A stretch of 5,306 nt of DNA from Candidatus Poseidoniaceae archaeon (GTDB lineage Archaea > Thermoplasmatota > Poseidoniia > Poseidoniales > Poseidoniaceae): the NCBI GenBank assembly GCA_029250305.1, contig JAQXFM010000119.1:1-5306 (forward strand). The letters run 5' to 3'. Shown here one piece after another: positions 1 through 5,306 of the stretch (position 1 is its first letter; every line of letters starts with the position of its first letter). The notes beneath the pieces were generated by a model, which saw only the letters and a list, made by a program, of their open reading frames with translations, made no database searches and was not told the DNA's origin. A program made the position numbers and the translations under genes.

Positions 1-126
1 AAGCGCCCATTTTGCCCAAGGTCGCTCTTTCTTTTCTGGTGGCCAAGGATCGATGCCGAGGTCTTCTGCCTCACGTACCAGCGCTGCCAATTCAGCCAGT
101 TCTTCTTCGACTGATTGCGCCGCCAT
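1..126 (-). CDS. Partial hypothetical protein, N-terminal 42 residues
   Basis: An open frame reads leftward from an ATG (CAT at 124-126) to the window edge with no stop, giving 42 residues. It begins MAAQSVEEELAELAALVREA, followed by a Trp/Pro-rich stretch (DPWPPEKKERPWAKWAL). The first 20 or so residues look like an acidic amphipathic helix. There is no signal peptide or membrane segment in this part. I do not recognise the family. The same frame stays open upstream to another ATG at 211-213, which would add 29 mostly basic residues and overlap the start of the divergent Nudix-MBL gene. I prefer the inner start because the extension has the look of translated spacer, though neither start has a canonical Shine-Dalgarno site (only a G-run about 14 bases before the inner one). 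The gene is divergent from the Nudix-MBL gene. The plus-strand frame across this region (12-215) gives an unconvincing peptide. Confidence 0.55.
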   Translation of the reverse strand, partial: MAAQSVEEELAELAALVREAEDLGIDPWPPEKKERPWAKWAL

Positions 127-200
127 GGATTTTCCAAGACCCCCCGCTACAAGACCTTCACGCTTCCGTGCGCATGCAAAGCCTTGAAACCGGTGCGTTC

Positions 201-204
201 GAGG
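201..204 (+). promoter_or_regulatory. Ribosome binding site (GAGG) for the Nudix-MBL gene
   Basis: GAGG lies seven bases before the ATG at 212, a normal Shine-Dalgarno spacing. It favours this start over the in-frame Met at residue 13 (ATG at 248), which has only a weak GGTG upstream. I see no convincing TATA or BRE element in the 127-211 divergent gap. Confidence 0.5.
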
Positions 205-211
205 CCGATTC

Positions 212-1717
212 ATGAGTGAGGTTCCACAAGGTGTTGCTTTCCCGTCGATGGAACGTCGACCTCCACGCCCAACGGCGACCATGACCATGACCCGTGATGG
301 GCCGAACGGCGTTGAAGTGCTGCTTGGCCTACGCTCACCGACCATGCGTGCGTTCCCATCCTACTGGGCCTTCCCCGGTGGAGGCGTCTCACGAGTCGAT
401 GCTGCCGCTGTCGAACAGCTCGAAGGCCTCGAGGGCCCTCAAGCCAAAACCATCGCCTGCATCTTACGAGAGATGAGCGAAGAATTGGGATTAGCTCCTT
501 CGAAAGAAGGCCTTGTAGCGCTCGAACCATCCGTTCGTGCTGAAATTATTGCCGACAAGACTCGCTATCTTCCCCTCGCCTTAGAGGGGAATGTGCCTCA
601 TGTTCGAACCGACCTCAAGGTGCTTTGCCATCGAATCACACCACCGTTTGGCCCGGTGCAATTTGACAACGCCTTTCTGCACTACCACGCTGGTGAAGCA
701 AGTGAAATGCCTGAAATTGATTTAGAGCCACAAACAGAATTCACCGAACTCATGTGGGATGTACCAGCGAACATTTTGGCACGCTGGTCAAACCATGAAA
801 TCAAAGTGGCCCCTCCTGTTGTCACCCTGTTGATGGAAATTGAGCGTGTGCTTGAACGCACCAATGGAAACATGGAACATGCTGCAACCGACATTGCAAA
901 ACGCCTGCCTGGCCGGCGTTCCATCTTGTTTGCACACGGGGTTGAAGTCGTCCCTGTCAAGACAGCAACATTGCCTCCAGCCGATCACACCAACGCATAT
1001 CTGCTGGGCGACCCAAACGGAGACTTTGTGCTCGTTGACCCTGCTGCCCATCTGCGAGAAGGAATGGAAGACCTCGCCAATGCAGTCGAACGTCACAATG
1101 GCACCCTTGTTGCCCTCTTGTTCACGCATTCCCATGGCGACCACATAGGCGACATTGGGCTGTTACGAGAAGCATTTGATGTACCCATTTGGGGCAGTGA
1201 ACACACCTCAAAGAGCGTCACATGCGACAGGATTCTTACCGATGGAGAAGTGCTGAGGCTCGGCGCTACTGAGTGGGAAGTGCTCATCACCCCAGGCCAT
1301 CATCCGGGCCACGTGTGCCTGTTGAGTGATGCAGGTCTCGTCGCTGGCGACATGGTCGCAGGCATTGGCACGATTCTCATCCCACCCCACACAGGCGACA
1401 TGGAAGTCTACATTCAGCAACTTGAACGGTTGAAGAATCGCCAACCACACCTCCTCTTCCCGTCTCATGGACCGGTCATCGCTCAACCAACAAGAGTCTT
1501 TGAACGCTACATAAGCCATCGTCAGGCTCGTCATCAGCGCGTGCTTGATGCCGTCCGTGAAGCATCGTCTCTCCATGAGATCGCATCGCTGGCATATGCG
1601 GACACACCCGATGCACATCCCGGTCTTTCAGAAGACCAAACGCTCTCGCATTTGTTGGTTCATGAACGCGACGGCCATGTCCACCAAACGCCAAACGGAT
1701 GGGCCTTGAACGAATGA
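212..1717 (+). CDS. Nudix hydrolase / metallo-beta-lactamase fusion protein
   Basis: A 501-residue two-enzyme fusion, probably cytoplasmic (no signal peptide or membrane segment). Residues ~20-200 are a Nudix domain. Residues 37-57 follow the CoA-pyrophosphatase Nudix signature (LL, RS at 41-42, R46, FPGG at 54-57), with Ser50 where the pattern usually has Gly. The Nudix helix REMSEELGL at 86-94 supplies the metal-binding glutamates E87, E90 and E91. About 28 residues separate FPGG from this helix, more than in the standard Nudix box and reminiscent of NUDT19-type acyl-CoA diphosphatases. Residues ~240-430 are a metallo-beta-lactamase domain: HSHGDH at 306-311, TPGH at 360-363, GD at 379-380 and SHGPV at 418-422, the expected zinc ligands. 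The IGTI region and PSHGPVI resemble LACTB2, an endoribonuclease, and glyoxalase-II-like hydrolases. Residues ~437-500 resemble the small winged helix that ends LACTB2-like proteins. The substrates are not known. It may head an operon with the reductase 40 bases downstream. Confidence 0.88.
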   Translation: MSEVPQGVAFPSMERRPPRPTATMTMTRDGPNGVEVLLGLRSPTMRAFPSYWAFPGGGVSRVDAAAVEQLEGLEGPQAKTIACILREMSEELGLAPSKEGLVALEPSVRAEIIADKTRYLPLALEGNVPHVRTDLKVLCHRITPPFGPVQFDNAFLHYHAGEASEMPEIDLEPQTEFTELMWDVPANILARWSNHEIKVAPPVVTLLMEIERVLERTNGNMEHAATDIAKRLPGRRSILFAHGVEVVPVKTATLPPADHTNAYLLGDPNGDFVLVDPAAHLREGMEDLANAVERHNGTLVALLFTHSHGDHIGDIGLLREAFDVPIWGSEHTSKSVTCDRILTDGEVLRLGATEWEVLITPGHHPGHVCLLSDAGLVAGDMVAGIGTILIPPHTGDMEVYIQQLERLKNRQPHLLFPSHGPVIAQPTRVFERYISHRQARHQRVLDAVREASSLHEIASLAYADTPDAHPGLSEDQTLSHLLVHERDGHVHQTPNGWALNE

Positions 1718-1757
1718 GCACCGCAGGGTTCATTCAACCGCTCCATTTGGCAACAAT

Positions 1758-2777
1758 ATGCCTCGTCGTATTGTCCTCACAAAAGCTGGTGGTCCGAACA
1801 CCCTCGCTGTGATTCCGATGGACATGCCCGAGCCAAAAGCGGGTGAAATCCGAATTAAAGTTGCCTTTGCCGGCATCAATTTTGCAGACCTCTTAATGCG
1901 ATTGGGCCTCTATCAACCGAGGCCAAAATACCCCTTCACTCCCGGGTATGAGATGAGTGGTACAGTCGATGCCGTTGGTGAAGGCGTCACCGAGTTTACT
2001 GTTGGACAGCGGGTGGTTGCGGGGCTTCCGAATGGTGGCCAAGCAAGCCATGTGATTGTACCTTCACACCGAGCGCTCGCACTCCCTGATGATGTGGGAT
2101 TGGATGTCGCAGCAGCGATTCCTGTGACCTACCTCACCGCCCATCACATGCTGCATCACCTTGGCCACATGAAAGAAGATGATTCCGTACTGATTCACGG
2201 AGGTGCCGGAGGCGTGGGCACTGCTGCGTTACAAATCTGTCAATGGGCAGGCGTATCCAAGGTTTGGGCAACTGCATCGGGTCACAAAAGTTCCACAATC
2301 GAGACCTATGGCGGAGTGGCTATTGACCGGCATAACGAAGATTTTGTTGAAGTGATTAAACAAGCCACAAACGGTCAGGGCGTCGACCACATTCTCGATC
2401 CAATTGGAGGCGACAACCTCAGTCGCTCACTTTCAGCGCTCAAAGAAGGAGGGCGACTCTACACGTACGGGATGTCTGCGGCCGCTCCATCATCGAAACG
2501 GAGCATCATTCGTTCCTTCTTGGCTTGGCGACGCACCCCTAAATTCGATCCTCTTCGTTTGATGACACGAAATCGAGGTGTGTTTGGTGTGCACATGGGT
2601 ACATGGAAAGATGAGGCTGTGATGGTTGAACAACTTCATACAATCCTCAAAGGCGTTGAGGAAGGGGTGTTATCACCCGTCATCGACTCGGTGTTTGATG
2701 CTGAAGATGTTGCGAAAGCCCACCAGTACATCCACGACGGAAAGAACATCGGCAAAGTTCTGCTTCGCTTCAAGTGA
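1758..2777 (+). CDS. Zinc-free quinone oxidoreductase / VAT1-like medium-chain reductase
   Basis: A 339-residue protein of the medium-chain dehydrogenase/reductase superfamily, whose quinone-reductase branch uses NADPH to reduce quinones or enones. The N-terminal GroES-like domain contains GINFADLLMRLGLY (39-52) and TPGYEMSGTVDAVGEGV (61-77). The Rossmann nucleotide-binding loop is GGAGGVG at 148-154, followed by ALQICQWAG. Later family landmarks are DPIGGDN (214-220), RLYTYGM (233-239) and the ending KNIGKVLL (329-336). The only cysteine is C161, so neither the structural nor the catalytic zinc site of alcohol dehydrogenases is present. The segment at 240-280, with a basic WRR stretch and GVFGVHMG, resembles eukaryotic VAT1 more than plain Qor. 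The ATG at 1758 is the only plausible start: the frame meets a stop at 1716-1718 or upstream with no other start codon between. No Shine-Dalgarno site precedes it, so translation may depend on coupling or a short leader. Its physiological substrate cannot be read from the sequence. Confidence 0.9.
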   Translation: MPRRIVLTKAGGPNTLAVIPMDMPEPKAGEIRIKVAFAGINFADLLMRLGLYQPRPKYPFTPGYEMSGTVDAVGEGVTEFTVGQRVVAGLPNGGQASHVIVPSHRALALPDDVGLDVAAAIPVTYLTAHHMLHHLGHMKEDDSVLIHGGAGGVGTAALQICQWAGVSKVWATASGHKSSTIETYGGVAIDRHNEDFVEVIKQATNGQGVDHILDPIGGDNLSRSLSALKEGGRLYTYGMSAAAPSSKRSIIRSFLAWRRTPKFDPLRLMTRNRGVFGVHMGTWKDEAVMVEQLHTILKGVEEGVLSPVIDSVFDAEDVAKAHQYIHDGKNIGKVLLRFK

Positions 2778-2809
2778 GCATTGAAGAAGCCTCGACCACA
2801 CGCAATGAA

Positions 2810-2814
2810 GGAGG
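2810..2814 (+). promoter_or_regulatory. Strong ribosome binding site (GGAGG) that sets the rqcH start
   Basis: AAGGAGGG spans 2808-2815, and its GGAGG core sits eight bases before the ATG at 2823. This decides among four in-frame candidates: TTG at 2781, ATG at 2805 (which the site overlaps), ATG at 2823 and ATG at 2835. It is the strongest Shine-Dalgarno-like site in the window. Confidence 0.75.
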
Positions 2815-2822
2815 GCACGGAA

Positions 2823-4994
2823 ATGAAAGCGACAATGTCTGGTTTTGACCTTCGTGCAGTGGCACAAGAACTCGATGTTTTTGCAGGAGCTTATGTCAAA
2901 AAGGCATACATGCCACACTACGAGCAGATTGTGCTTCGCATTAATCCAAAGGAGCAAGATCAATTCGACTTGGTTCTTGTCCGTGGTTCGAGAATTTACA
3001 CCTCGCAACGAGACCGCCCAATGCCAATGACGCCACCACCGTTTGCAATGGTTCTCCGCAAGCATTTGAAAAATGCACGAATGACAGGGGTTCGTCAACT
3101 TGGTTTTGACCGCGTGTTAGGGTTTGATTTTGATACAAAACACGGCAGTTACCACCTCTATGTGGAAGTTTTTCGAGATGGAAACATCATTCTGACAGAC
3201 CAGGAGGGCGTCATCATCCAACCGCTGACGCATGCCTCCTATGCAGGTCGTACGCTCAAGAAGGGCGTCGTGTACCAACCACCTCCTGCAGCGATGGACC
3301 CTCATGAACTTGATGTGGCGACCCTCTCTGAGTTATTTTCAACGTCCGATCGAGACCTCGTTTCGACGCTCGGGGGGAAGGCAAACCTCGGTGGCACACA
3401 CGCCAACGCAGTGTGTGACTTGGCTCAACTCGAACCGAACATGGCGACTCAAGATGCGAATGTGAACGAGGTCCATGCAGCGTTGCAGACATTACTGGGG
3501 CATTTAGGAGAACGACGTCAAGGCATTCTGTTGATGAAGGCAACCGACGAGATGGATGTCGAGGCTCTTGAACAGAAGGCTGCTTCGATGGAAGCAAATG
3601 GACTGCGTGACCGATTTTATGAACAACACGCTGGTGAAGCCACACCAACAATCCTCCCTTCACATGCTGGCATGGCACAGGCCAAGTTTGCTACATTGTG
3701 CGAAGCCGTCGATGCATGGAAAGGAGCCCACGATGCTGGGGCCCTCGCCCGCAGAGAAGCGGAAAAACTGGACATTGCAGCACCGGGAAGAGGGCATTCA
3801 ACGGATGTCGAACGGCTGGAGCGACGCAAGGTCCAACAGGAAAAAGCGCTCTCTGGATTTTCAAAGAAAATTGAGAAACAGCAGATGATTGGGCACACCA
3901 TTCAAAACAATTGGACGCACGTTGAGAGCCTGCTCAAACAAGTCACAGAAGCAATCGAAGCAAAGGGCTGGAAAGAAGTCAAATCGATGGCGAAGAGCAT
4001 ACCATGGATCGTATCGCTCAATCCTGCTGAACGGTCTTTCCTCAGTGTTCTTCCAGATGAAAATGGTGAACCTAAGGGGCCTCAAGCGACGCTTTCCATC
4101 GATGAAAGCGTGCATCAAAACGCGCAACGTTTCTTCACGGCTGCTCGAAAACAGAAGGACAAAACGAAGGGTGCTGTCGACGCTCTAGAAGATACATTGC
4201 TCCACCTTCAACGGGCTCAAAAGAAAGAAGCTAAACAACAAGCCACTGGAAAGTTGAACAAAATCAAGCGAAGCAAGCGACTGTGGTTTGAGCATCACCG
4301 CTGGAGCATGATCAGCGGAGGACACTTGCTTGTTGGTGGAAAGGATGCAAAGGGCAACGATTCAATTGTCAAAAAGCACCTATCAGGCCAAGACCGGTAC
4401 CTGCACGCTGATTTACACGGGGCACCGAGTTGCAGCCTCAGAGCAACCCAAGGCTTTGTCGTCGACCAGCACAAACCCGCCCACATCCCTGCGGATGTTC
4501 CCGCATTCAGAATTGTCGACAAACTCGGTGATGAGCGCATCACTGAAGAGAAACTGCTCGAAGCAGCCTCGATGGCCTTGTGTTGGAGCCGGGCATGGGC
4601 TGGTGGCGGCGCACACGGAACCGTGTATTCGGTCAAGCCCGCTCAAGTTTCCAAGACAGCCCAAACCGGTGAATTCGTTGGCAAGGGTTCGTTCATCGTC
4701 CGAGGTCAACGTCAGTGGTTCAAAGATCTCGATGTGCAAATTGGAATCGGTATTGTCGCCATCAATGGCGTGCCACTTCTGATGGGCGGTCGCCCTGAAA
4801 CCATTGCTGCAACATGCCAAAGGTACGCGATTCTCCGGCCAGGACTCACCAAAAAAGAGCAACTCGCTAACCGTATTTACAAGAACACGGGCCTCGTTAC
4901 TGACGATGTGTTGCCTGTGATACCGGGCGCTTCAGACATCATCGAAGATTACGGAATCTTTTCGCCACCAGCCACAAGTGCTGAGGAAGAATGA
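2823..4994 (+). CDS. rqcH: RqcH, NFACT-family ribosome quality-control factor (archaeal/NEMF type)
   Basis: A 723-residue protein of the NFACT family (bacterial RqcH, yeast Rqc2, human NEMF). These bind obstructed large ribosomal subunits carrying peptidyl-tRNA and recruit tRNA to add C-terminal tails that mark the stalled chain for destruction. NFACT-N spans ~1-160: FDLRAVAQEL places Asp at residue 9, and RQLGFDRVLGF places Asp96-Arg97, matching residues needed for tailing in Rqc2/RqcH. A helix-hairpin-helix-like part follows at ~170-230 (LGGKANLGG). Long charged helices, probably coiled coil, lie at ~300-390 and ~440-485. NFACT-R spans ~486-635, with RLWFEHHRW, a DRYLHADLHGA stretch (524-534) and QVSKTAQTGEFVGKGSF (608-624). 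The protein ends soon after VLPVIPGASDI (696-706), as archaeal members do, and lacks the extra NFACT-C domain of NEMF. An upstream TTG at 2781 would add 14 residues but lacks support. The gap after the reductase gene is 45 bases, compatible with one transcript. Confidence 0.95.
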   Translation: MKATMSGFDLRAVAQELDVFAGAYVKKAYMPHYEQIVLRINPKEQDQFDLVLVRGSRIYTSQRDRPMPMTPPPFAMVLRKHLKNARMTGVRQLGFDRVLGFDFDTKHGSYHLYVEVFRDGNIILTDQEGVIIQPLTHASYAGRTLKKGVVYQPPPAAMDPHELDVATLSELFSTSDRDLVSTLGGKANLGGTHANAVCDLAQLEPNMATQDANVNEVHAALQTLLGHLGERRQGILLMKATDEMDVEALEQKAASMEANGLRDRFYEQHAGEATPTILPSHAGMAQAKFATLCEAVDAWKGAHDAGALARREAEKLDIAAPGRGHSTDVERLERRKVQQEKALSGFSKKIEKQQMIGHTIQNNWTHVESLLKQVTEAIEAKGWKEVKSMAKSIPWIVSLNPAERSFLSVLPDENGEPKGPQATLSIDESVHQNAQRFFTAARKQKDKTKGAVDALEDTLLHLQRAQKKEAKQQATGKLNKIKRSKRLWFEHHRWSMISGGHLLVGGKDAKGNDSIVKKHLSGQDRYLHADLHGAPSCSLRATQGFVVDQHKPAHIPADVPAFRIVDKLGDERITEEKLLEAASMALCWSRAWAGGGAHGTVYSVKPAQVSKTAQTGEFVGKGSFIVRGQRQWFKDLDVQIGIGIVAINGVPLLMGGRPETIAATCQRYAILRPGLTKKEQLANRIYKNTGLVTDDVLPVIPGASDIIEDYGIFSPPATSAEEE

Positions 4995-5006
4995 GTTGCG
5001 AACTCA
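4992..5006. terminator. Perfect inverted repeat at convergent stops, possible bidirectional terminator
   Basis: TGAGTTGCGAACTCA is a 6-base stem with a GCG centre. Its left TGA is the rqcH stop, and its right TCA is the stop of the convergent gene read on the - strand. A T-rich stretch (GTTGTTTCCTTT) follows on the + strand, and a pyrimidine-rich stretch (TCTTCCTC) follows on the - strand. The stem is short, so termination is a suggestion only. Only nine bases lie between the two stop codons, so any terminator must sit in or at the edge of the coding sequences. Confidence 0.3.
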
Positions 5007-5306
5007 GTTGTTTCCTTTGCGGCCACGGCTGAAGCCACCTTTCGACGGCCTGTTGTTTCGATTGGCTTGGCTGTTGCCAAATCCTTTCTTTGATTTATTG
5101 GAAGGTTTGTAGGTTTGGCCTCGTGCCTGGCCTCGATATCCCTTGGAGGGACCACCGGAACCACGGTCGTTCGACCTTGAATCGTTGCCACCGCTGCGGT
5201 TGCTATCACGGAATCCGGATCGCCCACCGCTGTCGTTGCTTCGGCCACCACGGTAGCCTCCGCCACCGCCGCCGCCGCTTCGTCCACCGCTGTCGTTGCT
5301 TCGACC
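5004..5306 (-). CDS. Partial protein, Gly/Arg/Ser/Asn-rich C-terminal tail (RNA-binding type)
   Basis: Reading leftward from the right edge, one frame is open for 100 codons to a TGA (TCA at 5004-5006). The peptide is low-complexity and basic: repeated GGRSNDSGGRS, seven consecutive glycines, YRGGRS, then YRGQARGQ, and a Lys/Arg/Asn-rich end (GGFSRGRKGNN). This is the frame to prefer because it keeps one coherent Gly/Arg/Ser/Asn composition and stops nine bases short of rqcH. The competing - frame running 4949-5287 gives an Ala/Thr/Val-rich peptide and overlaps rqcH. Tails like this are typical of DEAD-box RNA helicases, and also occur on RRM or cold-shock RNA-binding proteins, where they bind RNA non-specifically. 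The catalytic part is outside the window, so helicase identity is only inferred. Confidence 0.72.
   Translation of the reverse strand, partial: GRSNDSGGRSGGGGGGGYRGGRSNDSGGRSGFRDSNRSGGNDSRSNDRGSGGPSKGYRGQARGQTYKPSNKSKKGFGNSQANRNNRPSKGGFSRGRKGNN
5220..5306 (-). repeat. Imperfect direct repeat with 60-base period inside the Gly-rich tail
   Basis: A 20-base block at 5224-5243 recurs identically at 5284-5303, exactly 60 bases (20 codons) apart. Similarity extends three more bases to the left of each copy (5221-5223 and 5281-5283) with one mismatch. Both copies encode GRSNDSGGR in the - frame. The spacing keeps the reading frame, and degenerate relatives (GGNDSRSNDRG) follow downstream in the protein. 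The array may continue beyond the right edge. Confidence 0.75.

Noticed and set aside
12..215. A 67-residue + strand frame before the Nudix-MBL gene.
   Set aside because: No ribosome binding site, no recognisable domain, and it lies opposite the more plausible - strand coding segment.
570..591. An 8-base perfect inverted repeat (TTCCCCTC / GAGGGGAA) with a 6-base loop.
   Set aside because: It lies within the Nudix coding sequence, has no T-run after it, and one stem of this size is expected by chance in about 5 kb.
788..1144. Several - strand frames of 90-150 residues opposite the three large genes.
   Set aside because: They are antisense shadows: no conserved motifs, Cys/His/Met/Trp-rich oddities, and the + strand genes have unmistakable family motifs.
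1727..1739. A small inverted repeat (GGTT / AACC) between the Nudix-MBL and reductase genes.
   Set aside because: A 4-base stem is too weak to support a terminator or attenuator.
1714..1810. An ATGA overlap at the end of the Nudix-MBL gene that could start a short coupled frame.
   Set aside because: The frame runs only about 30 codons, overlaps the start of the reductase out of frame, and has no recognisable content.
4949..5287. A 112-residue - strand frame rich in Ala, Thr and Val.
   Set aside because: It overlaps the end of rqcH, and it is a shifted reading of the Gly/Arg-rich tail, whose own frame is open to the edge and ends cleanly at 5004.

Overview
This is a compact, prokaryote-style window of roughly 50% GC. 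It has three complete genes on the + strand, flanked by two partial genes on the - strand. Intergenic gaps are short (85, 40, 45 and 9 bases), and two of the three complete genes have Shine-Dalgarno-like sites. The best taxonomic clue is the third gene, an NFACT/RqcH protein of the archaeal/eukaryotic (NEMF-like) type rather than the shorter bacterial type. I read the window as archaeal. A planktonic euryarchaeon such as Marine Group II (Poseidoniales) is a reasonable guess, but this is an inference from gene style and not something the sequence proves. No tRNA, rRNA, CRISPR array, transposon or integrase is visible.

Layout. Positions 1-126 (-) hold the first 42 codons of an unrecognised protein that continues off the left edge. 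It is divergent from the next gene across an 85-base gap with no clear TATA-like box. Positions 212-1717 (+) encode a fusion of an N-terminal Nudix hydrolase, carrying a CoA-diphosphatase-type signature, to a LACTB2/glyoxalase-II-like metallo-beta-lactamase domain with a C-terminal winged-helix segment. Positions 1758-2777 (+) encode a zinc-free medium-chain reductase of the quinone oxidoreductase/VAT1 type. Positions 2823-4994 (+) encode the ribosome-associated quality-control factor RqcH, with its start set by a strong GGAGG site. Positions 5004-5306 (-) are the 100-residue C-terminal end of a convergent gene, a Gly/Arg/Ser/Asn-rich tail like those on DEAD-box RNA helicases and other RNA-binding proteins.

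The three + genes are close enough to be co-transcribed. RqcH extends nascent chains on obstructed large ribosomal subunits, and the convergent tail looks RNA-binding, so the right half has a translation and RNA flavour. The Nudix-MBL protein could fit an RNA theme (LACTB2 is an endoribonuclease) or a CoA/thioester clean-up theme together with the reductase; the sequence does not decide between them. I see no obviously new multi-gene system. The most unusual items are the Nudix-MBL fusion, the perfect palindrome that carries both convergent stop codons, and the 60-base repeat in the Gly-rich tail.
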